Shown here: in pieces, positions 18,589-28,641 of the stretch
Position numbering within the stretch: the stretch's first letter is position 1
How the letters are laid out: each line of letters begins with the position of its first letter
Assembly: GCA_029266035.1 (NCBI GenBank)
Contig: JAJUFH010000004.1
Location: forward strand, 1-64,000
Length of the DNA: 64,000 bases
Direction of reading: 5' to 3'
Source of the DNA: Sinomicrobium sp.
GTDB taxonomy: Bacteria > Bacteroidota > Bacteroidia > Flavobacteriales > Flavobacteriaceae
Translations under genes and position numbers: made by a program
The notes under the pieces: model-generated
Databases searched by the model: none
Seen by the model: the letters and a program-made list of their open reading frames with translations, nothing else
Told to the model about the DNA's origin: nothing

Positions 18589-20278
18589 TTTTGCTGTGAT
18601 GAGCGTACAGGCTTGGACATATATTCTTGTCGGAGTCTCCTTTGCACTTTATATCGGTATTGCGATATGGTCGAGGGCAGGATCAACCAAAGAGTTTTAC
18701 GTTGCCGGAGGAGGGGTTTCCCCTCTCGCTAATGGGATGGCTACTGCGGCCGACTGGATGTCTGCTGCTTCTTTTATCTCCATGGCTGGTATTATTTCCT
18801 TTATGGGATACGATGGGGCTGTTTACCTTATGGGGTGGACAGGAGGATATGTGTTGTTGGCTCTACTTCTGGCACCCTATCTTCGCAAATTCGGAAAATT
18901 TACAGTCCCCGATTTTATCGGAGATCGCTATTACTCGAGTACAGCTCGTATAGTAGCGGTGATATGTGCACTGATCGTTTCCTTTACCTACGTAGCCGGA
19001 CAGATGCGCGGTGTGGGAGTGGTGTTTTCACGCTTTCTGGAAGTGGATATCAATACCGGAGTGATTATAGGTATGGTGATCGTTCTTTTTTACGCCGTAC
19101 TCGGAGGGATGAAAGGGATTACTTATACTCAGGTAGCGCAGTACTGTGTGCTGATCTTTGCCTTTATGGTGCCCGCTATTTTTATCTCCATACAGATGAC
19201 GGGTAATCCAATTCCCCAACTCGGGATGGGAGGTACACTTTCCGACGGATCTGGGGTATACCTGCTCGACAAGTTAAACGGACTTTCAAGAGAACTCGGT
19301 TTTGCCGAGTATACGGAAGGGAGTAAAAGTCTAATCGATGTATTTGCCATTACGCTGGCTCTGATGGTGGGAACGGCCGGATTACCCCATGTTATTGTGA
19401 GATTTTTTACGGTACCTCGGGTTAAAGATGCCCGAAAATCGGCGGGATTGGCACTGTTGTTTATCGTGATTCTCTACACTACTGCTCCCGCTGTTTCTGT
19501 CTTTGCACGTACTAATCTGATAGAAACCGTAAGTGGTAAGCCCTACTCGGAAATGCCGGAGTGGTTTACCAATTGGGAAACCACCGGACTGTTGGATTTT
19601 ACCGATAAAAACGACGACGGACTGATACAATACGTGGCAGATGAGGAGCGAAACGAATTGCAGATAGACAACGATATTATGGTGCTTGCTAACCCTGAGA
19701 TTGCTAGGCTTCCCAACTGGGTTATTGCCCTTGTCGCAGCTGGAGGACTAGCCGCAGCACTTTCTACTGCAGCGGGATTACTTCTGGTGATATCTACATC
19801 TGTATCCCACGATCTAGTAAAAAAACAACTCAAACCCGATATGTCCGAGAAGAATGAACTGTGGGTGGCCAGGGGAAGCGCTGCCTTAGCGGTAATTATC
19901 GCTGCCTACTTTGGGATAAACCCTCCGGGTTTTGTCGCCGCCGTTGTTGCTCTGGCCTTCGGATTGGCCGCAGCCTCATTTTTTCCGGCGATAATACTGG
20001 GCATCTTTTACAAGCGAATGAATAGAGAAGGAGCCGTAAGTGGTATGGTAATCGGGATATTGCTGATGTTGTTTTATATGATGAAATTTAAATTCGATCT
20101 CTTCGGGGGCGGAACGGAAGCCGATTGGTGGTTTGGTATATCACCGGAAGGATTCGGCATGGTGGCGATGATAGTCAATTTTGCAGTGGCTCTTTTAGTA
20201 AGTCGATTTACCCCGGCTCCACCTGAAGAAGTGCAGGATATCGTAGAAAATATACGTGTACCGGGAGAAATACGTTAG
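18578..20278 (+). CDS. Sodium:solute symporter large subunit (acetate-type, VC_2705 subfamily)
   Basis: 566 aa with about 13 hydrophobic segments. SSS-family motifs: GGGVSPLANGMATAADWMSAA near residue 45, the conserved GYVLLALLLAPYLRKFGKFT run, GGMKGITYTQVAQY, and GLPHVIVRFFTVP. Together with the DUF4212 subunit it imports a monocarboxylate such as acetate using the sodium gradient. The location 387 bp before acs supports acetate. ATGs at 18578, 18581 and 18599 are all possible starts; the first overlaps the DUF4212 stop codon, implying coupled translation. Confidence 0.93.
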   Translation: MMSSFAVMSVQAWTYILVGVSFALYIGIAIWSRAGSTKEFYVAGGGVSPLANGMATAADWMSAASFISMAGIISFMGYDGAVYLMGWTGGYVLLALLLAPYLRKFGKFTVPDFIGDRYYSSTARIVAVICALIVSFTYVAGQMRGVGVVFSRFLEVDINTGVIIGMVIVLFYAVLGGMKGITYTQVAQYCVLIFAFMVPAIFISIQMTGNPIPQLGMGGTLSDGSGVYLLDKLNGLSRELGFAEYTEGSKSLIDVFAITLALMVGTAGLPHVIVRFFTVPRVKDARKSAGLALLFIVILYTTAPAVSVFARTNLIETVSGKPYSEMPEWFTNWETTGLLDFTDKNDDGLIQYVADEERNELQIDNDIMVLANPEIARLPNWVIALVAAGGLAAALSTAAGLLLVISTSVSHDLVKKQLKPDMSEKNELWVARGSAALAVIIAAYFGINPPGFVAAVVALAFGLAAASFFPAIILGIFYKRMNREGAVSGMVIGILLMLFYMMKFKFDLFGGGTEADWWFGISPEGFGMVAMIVNFAVALLVSRFTPAPPEEVQDIVENIRVPGEIR

Positions 20279-20664
20279 GCTGTTAAAGCGCTTTTGGGTT
20301 GGACGAGAGACCCTTCGACAAGATCAGGATGAACATCGACCTTTCTTAAAAAAGGTTGGAGGTGTCATTCCGATCCCAAAGGGAGAAATCTCGGGCTTAG
20401 ATGTATTGTAGTTGATTAGTTCGTAGTTCTTAGTCAGTCTCCTGATCTCTTTGTCTTACGGAATGCTGTTGTAAAGGTCTGCCAGATTTGGATAAGAGAT
20501 AGTATCGGAAAAAACAGGCTGACCGCAATAAGATTTAGCTCTAAAAAATAGGGAAAAAGAAGATTTTAATTTTATATTTGATATATCGTAAAGAAAGGGA
20601 TATATCTAAATCTTAGACGATTTTATTACACACTAACTAAAAAATCATTAAAGAACATAAAATT
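20279..20664. other. 386-bp intergenic region between symporter and acs
   Basis: Contains a copy of a dispersed flavobacterial repeat at about 20368-20400 (GTCATTCCGATCCCAAAGGG, then a GAAATCTC end), a CCTTCGACAAGATCAGGATGA segment at about 20312, one AGTTCTTAGT leader-type repeat at 20425-20434, and the acs -7 element at 20573. No gene seen. Confidence 0.6.
20573..20580 (+). promoter_or_regulatory. -7 promoter element for acs
   Basis: TATATTTG fits TAnnTTTG, 85 bp before the acs ATG. No clear -33 box. Confidence 0.35.
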
Positions 20665-22569
20665 ATGGGGGCTTACGAAATCAAGAGTCTGGAGCAATAT
20701 TTTAAAGTATACAAAAAGTCGATAAGAGAACCGAGAAAATTTTGGTCTAAGATTGCTGAAGATTTTGTGTGGTATAAGAAGTGGGATCAGGTACTAGAGC
20801 ACCATCTTGAGAATGCTGAAGTAAAGTGGTTTGTAAATGGAAAACTCAATATTACAAAAAATTGTATAGATCGTCACCTCGCCAAAAGAGGGGATAAAAC
20901 GGCTATAATTTTTGAACCTAACGATCCGCAGGAGGAGGCACAGCATATCACTTATAACCAATTGTATGCAAGGGTTAGTAAGATGGCTAATGTATTGCGT
21001 GATCAGGGGGTGAAAAAGGGAGATCGCGTTTGTGTCTATCTGCCTATGATACCCGAATTGGCCATTACTCTACTGGCTTGTGCGCGTATCGGAGCTGTAC
21101 ATTCTGCAGTATTTGCAGGATTTTCTTCAACAGCACTTTCCACTCGTATACGCGATTGTGAAGCCAAAATACTCATCACTGCCGATGGAGGATTTAGGGG
21201 AAACAAGACGATAGATCTCAAAGGAATAGTAGATGAAGCTTTGGAAGATTGTCCAGACCTCGAAAAAGTACTTGTCGTAAAGCGCACCGGTGCGGATATC
21301 GATATGAAAAAAGGCCGTGACATGTGGTTACAACCTCTGCTCGATACAGCTTTGAACGAGTCGGTTGCCGAGGTAATGGATGCCGAAGATCCTTTGTTTA
21401 TACTCTATACTTCAGGCTCTACCGGGAGGCCCAAAGGTATGTTGCACACTACAGCCGGATATATGATCTTTACGGCTTATACCTTTAAAAATGTATTTCA
21501 GTACGAGGAGAAAGATGTCTACTGGTGTACTGCCGATATCGGTTGGGTCACGGGACATTCGTATATATTGTACGGACCCTTGGCAAATGGAGCTACCACG
21601 GTAATGTTTGAGGGGGTACCTTCTTATCCAGATTACGGAAGGTTTTGGGAGGTTGTAGACAAACACAAGGTAACTCAATTGTACACTGCGCCTACGGCTA
21701 TTAGAGCATTGGGGAAAGAAAGTACCGATTGGGTTACAAAATACGACCTTTCTTCCCTTAAAGTTCTCGGATCTGTTGGAGAACCTATCAATGAAGAAGC
21801 ATGGCACTGGTACAATAGTCATGTAGGGGATAAGAAATGTCCTATAGTCGATACTTGGTGGCAAACAGAAACAGGAGGGATTATGATTTCCCCTATAGCA
21901 TTCGCTACTCCTACTAAACCGACTTATGCCACTCTTCCCTTACCGGGAGTTCAGCCCGTACTCATGGATGAAAAGCGAAATGAGATAGAAAAAAATCAAG
22001 TAGTAGGGAATCTATGTATTCGGTTTCCGTGGCCGGGTATGGCTAGAACTATCTGGGGTGATCACCGAAGGTATAAGGAGACTTATTTCTCAGCTTTTCC
22101 CGGAAAATATTTTAGTGGAGATGGAGCTTTGAGAGATGAGGTAGGCTATTATCGCATTACGGGAAGGGTAGACGATGTGGTCATTGTTTCAGGGCATAAT
22201 CTAGGTACAGCACCCATAGAGGATGCTATCAACGAGCATCCGGCAGTGGCAGAATCGGCTATTGTAGGTTTCCCTCACGAGGTAAAAGGGAATGCTCTTC
22301 TAGGGTATATTATATTGAAAGAGACCGGTGAAACGAGAAACAGAGAGAATCTCACGCAAGAGATCAACCAACATATTTCTGAACATATCGGACCCATTGC
22401 AAAATTGGATAAATTACAGTTTGTGAACGACTTACCCAAGACGAGAAGTGGTAAGATTATGAGGCGTATTTTGCGAAAAATAGCTTCGGGAGATACAGAC
22501 AATCTCGGCGATACATCTACCTTGCTCAATCCCGATGTGATTTCAGATATCATAGAAGGGGCGAAGTAA
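20665..22569 (+). CDS. acs: Acetyl-CoA synthetase
   Basis: 634 aa, full length. An ANL-superfamily enzyme that activates acetate to acetyl-AMP and then acetyl-CoA. Seen: N-terminal WSKIAEDFVWYKKWDQV, the P-loop YTSGSTGRPKGMLHTT near 250, TADIGWVTGHSYILYGPL, WWQTETGGIM, YRITGRVDDVV, and the C-terminal PKTRSGKIMRRILRKIA whose lysine is the conserved acetylation-regulated residue. It follows the acetate-type symporter on the same strand, consistent with acetate uptake and activation as one module. Confidence 0.97.
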   Translation: MGAYEIKSLEQYFKVYKKSIREPRKFWSKIAEDFVWYKKWDQVLEHHLENAEVKWFVNGKLNITKNCIDRHLAKRGDKTAIIFEPNDPQEEAQHITYNQLYARVSKMANVLRDQGVKKGDRVCVYLPMIPELAITLLACARIGAVHSAVFAGFSSTALSTRIRDCEAKILITADGGFRGNKTIDLKGIVDEALEDCPDLEKVLVVKRTGADIDMKKGRDMWLQPLLDTALNESVAEVMDAEDPLFILYTSGSTGRPKGMLHTTAGYMIFTAYTFKNVFQYEEKDVYWCTADIGWVTGHSYILYGPLANGATTVMFEGVPSYPDYGRFWEVVDKHKVTQLYTAPTAIRALGKESTDWVTKYDLSSLKVLGSVGEPINEEAWHWYNSHVGDKKCPIVDTWWQTETGGIMISPIAFATPTKPTYATLPLPGVQPVLMDEKRNEIEKNQVVGNLCIRFPWPGMARTIWGDHRRYKETYFSAFPGKYFSGDGALRDEVGYYRITGRVDDVVIVSGHNLGTAPIEDAINEHPAVAESAIVGFPHEVKGNALLGYIILKETGETRNRENLTQEINQHISEHIGPIAKLDKLQFVNDLPKTRSGKIMRRILRKIASGDTDNLGDTSTLLNPDVISDIIEGAK

Positions 22570-22597
22570 AGCAACAATACACCTATACATTAGAACA

Positions 22598-23275
22598 TCA
22601 CCTGCGATTTGGGACAGACAAATCGCGGGTTTTCGCAATGCCTTTGTGTTTCAGTCTTGATAGTATTTTAAGGAATATAAGGGCAGTGATATAGGCGTCT
22701 CCGGCAGCGGTATGCCGATCGTTTCTGTCTACATTCAGTGTTTCAGCCAGCTCGTCGAGGGAGTGATTTTTATCTCTGTCTATTAGGTTCGACATAATTC
22801 GGGTACGATTGTAGAGTACAGCCGTATCGAGTATGTTGTTTTTTAGTTTTGGCAGCTCGAGACGTTTGAGTGCGTTGTTGATCATAGCCGTGTCAAATCG
22901 GGCGTGGTGGGCTATCAGAACAGCATTGCCTACGTATTCCAAAAAAAGGCGAATGGCTTCTTCTTCCGAGATCAGGTTTGCCCGTTTTTCCTCGCGTAAC
23001 AAACCGTGAATTTTTACGGTTTCCGGATTGAAAATATCTTGTTTTACATACACCTCAAAAATATCAGATACGGAAACGCTGTTGTCTTTTACGCTTACTG
23101 CCCCTATGCTCAAGATGCGATCAGACTTGTGATTGAGCCCAGTGGTTTCGGTGTCGATGACCACAAATCGGGTGTCGGCGATATAGGGAGCGGGCTTTTC
23201 CTCGAATAACTGTTCATAAGCCTTCCAGTAATCGGGAAAATCTTCTCTCTTCTTTTTTTTAAACAGTCCGAACAT
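22598..23275 (-). CDS. 3'-5' exonuclease (DnaQ/PolIII epsilon-like)
   Basis: 225 aa. DEDDh exonuclease motifs: FVVIDTETTGLNHKSDRI (ExoI, DxE), IAHHARFDTAMINN (ExoII), and HTAAGDAYITALIF (ExoIII, H-x4-D). Small PolIII-epsilon-type proteins of this kind proofread or process DNA ends; this is not certainly the replicative subunit. It is the last gene of a likely operon uvrB - methyltransferase - exonuclease with 10- and 20-bp gaps, consistent with a DNA-maintenance role. Confidence 0.88.
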   Translation of the reverse strand: MFGLFKKKKREDFPDYWKAYEQLFEEKPAPYIADTRFVVIDTETTGLNHKSDRILSIGAVSVKDNSVSVSDIFEVYVKQDIFNPETVKIHGLLREEKRANLISEEEAIRLFLEYVGNAVLIAHHARFDTAMINNALKRLELPKLKNNILDTAVLYNRTRIMSNLIDRDKNHSLDELAETLNVDRNDRHTAAGDAYITALIFLKILSRLKHKGIAKTRDLSVPNRR

Positions 23276-23285
23276 AAGCCTTTTA

Positions 23286-24473
23286 TTAGTACATCTTATC
23301 GCAGACCAAAACCATCTTGTCGTTGTTTTTGTCTGTAGTAAAGAAAATAAAATCCGTTCCTCCCTCTTTTATCTGAGACTTTTTGCGTAGCTGTTCCACA
23401 CTTTCCGGAAAATTCCGCGTAGCGATATTAGCCTTTTTATCTCTCCATAAGGTTTTTAACGTTTTCTTTTCTTTATAAGAGATGATTTCCCTGATGTGAA
23501 AAGTTCTTCCCGGGAAGTTTTTGATATGGGTATCAGAGCTGTAGAGATGAGAGTGTCGGTGCAAAGCGGAGAGTCCTGTTCTTTCCGACAGCGATCGAAA
23601 CCCTCCCGATTTCATGATGGCCGCATTGGGTTCGTACAAATATGTCAGTGCGGTGGTATAACTTTCAGCAAGCTTGTACTCGTCGTCGCGCTCAAAGCTG
23701 AATTGTTGCACTCCTTTAGAGCTGTAGTTGATGGCGTGAATACGACAAGATCCTTCAAAGCCTTTTTTCAGTACCCACAGCAATTCTTTAACCTCGTTGT
23801 TTACCGCCACAATATGCAGCTCTCGGGTACCCGGAAGCTCTCTCAATCCACTGCTGATATCGAGTAGCGGTGCTGTTTTTATCAAGATATTATCACTGTG
23901 ATTAAACAGTTGTGGAAGTAAGGATGGGATGTCGGGAGTACAGTCGCCCAACATAAACACCTTACCCTTGCTGTCGTGTCGCCGTGAAGGATCTGCATAA
24001 ATCCAGTCGTACTGCCCCTGCCTGAGCAGATAATCCACGCCATCTCCTTCTACGGATTGTATGTTTTTAGCTCCGAGTATGTCAAAATTATGAGTAGCTA
24101 TGGCTGATAGTTTTCCGTTCATTTCACAGTGGGTAACGCGTTCCACGATTTTGGAAAAATAAAAACAATCGACACCCAATCCCCCTGTGAGATCTATCAG
24201 CGTTTTACCGTTTACCAATCCAGCTTTGTACTGTGCCGTTTTTTCCGAAGATGATTGTTCGACAGAGATTTTAGGCGGATAATATATTCCTTGCAGACTG
24301 TACCAGGAAGGGAGTTTGTTTTTTGCTTTTTTGCGAGATTCCAGCTGCTGTACAATCTCCTGCATAGAGACCTCTTCAAACGGACTTTTTTTAAAAGAAA
24401 GATCGAGAAAATCGGTATCGGTGTTCTCTAAGATATAGCGCTGCACGTCCGGATGAGTAATCTTTCTGTTCAA
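23286..24473 (-). CDS. Class I SAM-dependent methyltransferase with THUMP-like domain
   Basis: 395 aa. Mid-protein SAM-binding motif I LIDLTGGLGVDCFYFSK (about residue 95) and motif DPSRR (YADPSRR). This matches the PG_1098-like family: an N-terminal region, a Rossmann methyltransferase, a ferredoxin-like segment and a C-terminal THUMP-like part (NIATRNFPESVEQLRKKSQI). THUMP domains bind tRNA or rRNA, so an RNA target is likely, but the exact base is unknown. Second gene of the uvrB operon. Confidence 0.88.
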   Translation of the reverse strand: MNRKITHPDVQRYILENTDTDFLDLSFKKSPFEEVSMQEIVQQLESRKKAKNKLPSWYSLQGIYYPPKISVEQSSSEKTAQYKAGLVNGKTLIDLTGGLGVDCFYFSKIVERVTHCEMNGKLSAIATHNFDILGAKNIQSVEGDGVDYLLRQGQYDWIYADPSRRHDSKGKVFMLGDCTPDIPSLLPQLFNHSDNILIKTAPLLDISSGLRELPGTRELHIVAVNNEVKELLWVLKKGFEGSCRIHAINYSSKGVQQFSFERDDEYKLAESYTTALTYLYEPNAAIMKSGGFRSLSERTGLSALHRHSHLYSSDTHIKNFPGRTFHIREIISYKEKKTLKTLWRDKKANIATRNFPESVEQLRKKSQIKEGGTDFIFFTTDKNNDKMVLVCDKMY

Positions 24474-24493
24474 TATATAGTGATTTATGCTGT

Positions 24494-26497
24494 CTATGCT
24501 GTTTTTAGCTTTTCCTGAAGTATCTTGATCTCATCTCTGAGCTTCGCTGCCTGCATAAAGTCGAGTTCTTTGGCAGCTTTTTCCATTTCTTTGCGTTTTT
24601 CCCGGATAGCCTTTTCCATTTTTTCCTTAGACAGATAAGTCGTTTCGGGTTCAGCTGCCATAGAAAGTGTATCAGAGGAGGTTGAGTAGTTTGTGGCTCC
24701 TACTGCTTTGCTGAGGCTGTTGTCTATCTTTTTGTTCAGTGCCTGTGGTGTGATCTTGTTCTTTTTGTTGTACGCCATCTGTTTTTCCCTGCGGTAGTTG
24801 GTCTCGTCTATGGTGCGCTGCATGCTGTCTGTAATTTTATCGGCATACATGATGGCCTTTCCATTGAGGTTTCTCGCAGCCCTACCCACAGTTTGCGTCA
24901 GTGATCGCGTACTTCGCAAAAAGCCTTCCTTATCGGCGTCGAGTATGGCTACAAGCGATACTTCGGGCAGGTCCAGTCCTTCTCTGAGCAGGTTGACCCC
25001 GATAAGGACATCAAACAAACCTTTTCTCAGGTCCTGCATAATCTCTACCCTTTCCAAGGTGTCTACATCACTGTGAATATAACGACATCGAATGCGTATA
25101 CGGCTGAGGTATTTGGTGAGTTCTTCAGCCATTCTTTTGGTCAGGGTAGTCACCAATACGCGTTCGTCTTTTTCTGCTCTAATCTGAATTTCTTCTACGA
25201 GATCGTCTATCTGGTTTTTGCTAGGTCTGATTTCTATTATTGGATCCAGTAGTCCTGTCGGTCGGATCACCTGCTCTACATAGACTCCGGCACTTTGTTG
25301 AAGTTCGTAATCTGCCGGGGTGGCACTGACGTAAATAACTTGGTTTTGCAGTGCTTCAAACTCTTCAAACTTCAACGGCCGGTTGTCCATGGCTGCCGGG
25401 AGTCTGAATCCGTATTCCACCAGGTTTTCCTTGCGCGAGCGATCCCCTCCGTACATGGCGTGTACCTGGGGGATGGTCACGTGGCTCTCATCTATAACCA
25501 TGAGGTAATCGTCTGGAAAATAATCCAAGAGGCAGAAAGGACGCGTGCCCGCCTCGCGACCGTCCAAGTATCTCGAATAGTTTTCTATACCCGAACAATA
25601 GCCGAGTTCCCGTATCATTTCCAAATCAAAATTGGTGCGTTCTTCCAGTCTTTTAGCTTCGAGAGCTTTTCCGCTTTCTCTGAAAAAGTCCACTTGTTTT
25701 ACCAAGTCGTCCTGTATTTGCTTTATGGCATTCTGTAGTACATCGGGAGAGGTGACAAATATATTGGCCGGATAAATATTGAGCTTTTCATGTTTTTCCA
25801 GCACTTGATTTGTAGTGGGGTCAAAAGCTTCTATCTCTTCTATTTCATCACCGAAAAAGTGAACGCGATAAGCATTGTCCGCATATCCCGGAAAAACATC
25901 GACGGTATCACCTTTGATTCTGAAATTTCCGTGGAGGAAGTCGCCGGTAGTTCTGGAGTATAAACTTTGCACCAATCGGTGTAAGAATTTGGTGCGAGAG
26001 ATCACCTGATCCCGTTCGATAGCAATGACATTCTTTTTGAATTCTATAGGGTTTCCAATACCGTAAAGACAGGATACAGAAGCTACGACCAATACATCCC
26101 TTCGTCCCGAAAGCAGGGAAGAGGTGGTGCTGAGTCTCAGTTTTTCAATCTCGTCGTTTATGGAGAGGTCCTTTTCGATATAGGTTCCAGTTACAGGAAT
26201 ATAGGCCTCAGGCTGGTAATAGTCGTAATACGAAACGAAGTATTCCACCGCATTGTCGGGAAAAAACTGTTTGAATTCGGAATACAACTGTGCTGCAAGG
26301 GTTTTGTTATGTGCCAATACAAGAGTGGGGCGCTGTACTTCCTGGATTACATTGGCTACGGTAAAAGTCTTTCCCGAACCGGTAACACCCAGCAGGGTTT
26401 GATACCGTTCATTCTCCACTATGCCCGATGCCAGTTGTTTTATGGCTTCAGGTTGATCGCCTGTAGGTTTGAAATCTGATTTTACCTGGAATTTCAT
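24494..26497 (-). CDS. uvrB: UvrABC system protein B
   Basis: 667 aa, full length. Helicase-fold damage-recognition subunit of nucleotide excision repair. Seen: Walker A LLGVTGSGKTFTVANVI near residue 40, the beta-hairpin YYDYYQPEAYIP near 92, LMVIDESHVT (DEAD-like), QTVGRAARN (motif VI) and the C-terminal UVR motif (MEKAAKELDFMQAAKLRDEI) that contacts UvrC. The ATG at 26497 yields MKFQVKSDFKPTGDQP, the usual N-terminus. It is first in a three-gene operon. Confidence 0.98.
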   Translation of the reverse strand: MKFQVKSDFKPTGDQPEAIKQLASGIVENERYQTLLGVTGSGKTFTVANVIQEVQRPTLVLAHNKTLAAQLYSEFKQFFPDNAVEYFVSYYDYYQPEAYIPVTGTYIEKDLSINDEIEKLRLSTTSSLLSGRRDVLVVASVSCLYGIGNPIEFKKNVIAIERDQVISRTKFLHRLVQSLYSRTTGDFLHGNFRIKGDTVDVFPGYADNAYRVHFFGDEIEEIEAFDPTTNQVLEKHEKLNIYPANIFVTSPDVLQNAIKQIQDDLVKQVDFFRESGKALEAKRLEERTNFDLEMIRELGYCSGIENYSRYLDGREAGTRPFCLLDYFPDDYLMVIDESHVTIPQVHAMYGGDRSRKENLVEYGFRLPAAMDNRPLKFEEFEALQNQVIYVSATPADYELQQSAGVYVEQVIRPTGLLDPIIEIRPSKNQIDDLVEEIQIRAEKDERVLVTTLTKRMAEELTKYLSRIRIRCRYIHSDVDTLERVEIMQDLRKGLFDVLIGVNLLREGLDLPEVSLVAILDADKEGFLRSTRSLTQTVGRAARNLNGKAIMYADKITDSMQRTIDETNYRREKQMAYNKKNKITPQALNKKIDNSLSKAVGATNYSTSSDTLSMAAEPETTYLSKEKMEKAIREKRKEMEKAAKELDFMQAAKLRDEIKILQEKLKTA

Positions 26498-26562
26498 GAG
26501 AGTAAGCCTGGGTTACATTGTTTATCTCCGACATTCAAAATCCGGAGTCCGCAATTTCGGCA

Positions 26563-26570
26563 CAAAGATA
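26563..26570 (-). promoter_or_regulatory. -7 promoter element for uvrB
   Basis: Minus-strand TATCTTTG, an exact TAnnTTTG match about 66 bp before the uvrB ATG. No -33 TTTG at 19 nt spacing. Confidence 0.42.
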
Positions 26571-26620
26571 CAAACAAAATAGCGTAATGAACGGTCGGTG
26601 TTCCATTTGAAAGGTCAAAC

Positions 26621-27178
26621 TCAGTGCTCATCTTTTATACTGCTGATTGAGCCTTCGAAACCTATCAGGCTTCTCTCGGAGCTGTTCACTACCATATTGG
26701 TCTTTTTATTGGAAAATACTTCGAGTGTGATATTGTACAATTCGCTCCTTTGTCGCGCGTCGAAGCTGATGCGGTACATTTTTTTGGCATCTATGAATTC
26801 GATGTCCATTTCAGAGATTTTTTGGTCAAATTTAATACCCTCTCCATCCGGGTCATAACCCCCTCCTGTTTTTCGCTCTCCAAAATAGGGAAGTCGGGCA
26901 CTTACAGAGTCTCCTCTAATTTCGAGATAGTTGGGGTTGCCAATCAGGCTTACGCGTTGTATACTGTTTTGGGGTCCCAGGATGTCTCCCATCTTCATCA
27001 TAGCCATGGTAACCATAGGGTTAGCCCACTCGCTTTCTACTCTGAATTCTTTACTGCGAATAAGGCTGTCAAGGGCGGCCATATCCTGAGGTGAGACATT
27101 TTTGACTCCGCCGCAACTGCTGAGGCAGAAGACGCTGAGCACTACTAATAAACCGAAAAAGTAGAAAAGATGTTTCAT
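26621..27178 (-). CDS. DUF4251 domain-containing lipoprotein
   Basis: 185 aa. Signal peptide with lipobox CLSSC near residue 22, then DUF4251: SKEFRVESEWANPM, SLIGNPNYLEIRGDSVSARLP, and GGGYDPDGEGIKFD. Members are lipoproteins of unknown function restricted mainly to Bacteroidota. Monocistronic as far as seen. Confidence 0.9.
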   Translation of the reverse strand: MKHLFYFFGLLVVLSVFCLSSCGGVKNVSPQDMAALDSLIRSKEFRVESEWANPMVTMAMMKMGDILGPQNSIQRVSLIGNPNYLEIRGDSVSARLPYFGERKTGGGYDPDGEGIKFDQKISEMDIEFIDAKKMYRISFDARQRSELYNITLEVFSNKKTNMVVNSSERSLIGFEGSISSIKDEH

Positions 27179-27276
27179 GGGTACCGAAATTATAGCTATA
27201 CAAGTTAAGGAATTTTTTTGAGTAGGTTCAGGTGTGTTGGCATTGAATTTCTACCGGATATATTTCCCTGTTTCTG

Positions 27277-28518
27277 TCAGTGTAACAACGAGGGGGTTTT
27301 GTTGTTAAAGCGGTATCCCAGTCCCAACATCAGGTAATTGGGTTTGTGAAAGTCTTTCAGGTTATAACCGATATGCAGGAATGAATTTCTGGTAGTTGTA
27401 ATCTTGAGTGCAAAGGTTTGGTAAGTACCTCTAAAATCTCCTCCCTTGTGTAGCAGATTGCTCCCCAATCCGATGCCCATAGTAAAGAAAGGCATGATGT
27501 ATTCGGCTCTTGCCGATATACCCATGGCGAGCTGTTGATCTGAAGGAGGCTTAAAAAACTTTTGTCTCGCCGAAGCTGAGAAATAATTTGGGGCGTATAC
27601 ATTTGCACTACCGTCGTATACCGCATCTAGGGAAATACCTGTACGGAACCGTCGACTCAGGTTGTACATGGGCGCAAAATACATACCCAGTACGGGGTAT
27701 CGATGTGGAGAGGGGACGAGCTGTCCTGCTGTCTCTACTCCCTTTCTCCGCCAGGAGCCAAACAATACCAGGTCGTAGCTGATGTGCTTGGGGTATTCCA
27801 AAGTCAGTGGGAGTTGTTTAGGTAAGACATCCACAGTAGCGTTTCGTTTCTGAAAGTCGTGTAAAAGACCTATTTTCAATCCCGTCATATTGAGTCCCGC
27901 ATTCGGGAAACTGGTGTTTCCGTTAGAAAAGTGGGTGAAATCTATGCCTGTTGCAAGATTGGTATACCGACCTAATTTCCACCGCAGATAGACTCCGGCA
28001 TTCAGATAGGCATTGGTCGACGATCCGATTGCTATATTGTAGGGGTTATGCTTAAAACTATGAGGTTTCCATCCCGTTGATATTCCAAAATTCCACTCGT
28101 AATCCAGTGCAATACCTTTTCCAATTTTGGCGATTTCCGAACGTTGAAAGAGGTATATACTCCAGGGCTTTCCCAATTCTTTCGGGTTGTCAAAACCATA
28201 GTGCGATATTCCTATGCCTTGGTAGGTATTCGGATAAATTCGATTTCCCCAAGAGTGGTCTGAAAATCTGAAAGCGTATTTTAGGTGACCAGACCAGGCG
28301 GTTTGAATGGGTTTTTGTTTGAGGTTTTCCCCTCTGTAAAACGAGGCTGTTGGCAATATGTAGGCCGGCCGGAACTCTACAGCTATATGGTGTACAAAAC
28401 GCCCACTAGCCTTTGAGTTTTGAGAAATAGGCGCATTGATGGCATCTTGAGACAAGGCTTTGAAAGGGACAATTGCACAAAGGCATAAAAACAATAAAAG
28501 TCTGATAGAGAATTTCAC
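27277..28518 (-). CDS. PagL-like acyloxyacyl hydrolase (lipid A deacylase family) outer-membrane protein
   Basis: 413 aa with a signal peptide ending near ALSQ (residue 24). The N-terminal part has the PagL catalytic pattern DFTHFSNGNTSFPNAGLN, with His196 and Ser198 and the following Asn-Gly; the PagL family removes an acyl chain from lipid A. The second half holds further outer-membrane beta-strands ending in aromatic YRFN. Bacteroidota members of this acyloxyacyl-hydrolase family are about this long, versus about 170 aa in Pseudomonas. A catalytic role is inferred from motif only; a structural barrel is the alternative. Confidence 0.75.
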   Translation of the reverse strand: MKFSIRLLLFLCLCAIVPFKALSQDAINAPISQNSKASGRFVHHIAVEFRPAYILPTASFYRGENLKQKPIQTAWSGHLKYAFRFSDHSWGNRIYPNTYQGIGISHYGFDNPKELGKPWSIYLFQRSEIAKIGKGIALDYEWNFGISTGWKPHSFKHNPYNIAIGSSTNAYLNAGVYLRWKLGRYTNLATGIDFTHFSNGNTSFPNAGLNMTGLKIGLLHDFQKRNATVDVLPKQLPLTLEYPKHISYDLVLFGSWRRKGVETAGQLVPSPHRYPVLGMYFAPMYNLSRRFRTGISLDAVYDGSANVYAPNYFSASARQKFFKPPSDQQLAMGISARAEYIMPFFTMGIGLGSNLLHKGGDFRGTYQTFALKITTTRNSFLHIGYNLKDFHKPNYLMLGLGYRFNNKTPSLLH

Positions 28519-28641
28519 TGCACACTACTGCCTTATGTTGCGATTAGGTCTCCGCAAAGTGGAACATTTTTTTGGTATCCGCACAATCCAAATAGAACGT
28601 ACGGATCACAAGTTAAGCATTTTTAGTAAATATTTCTATTT

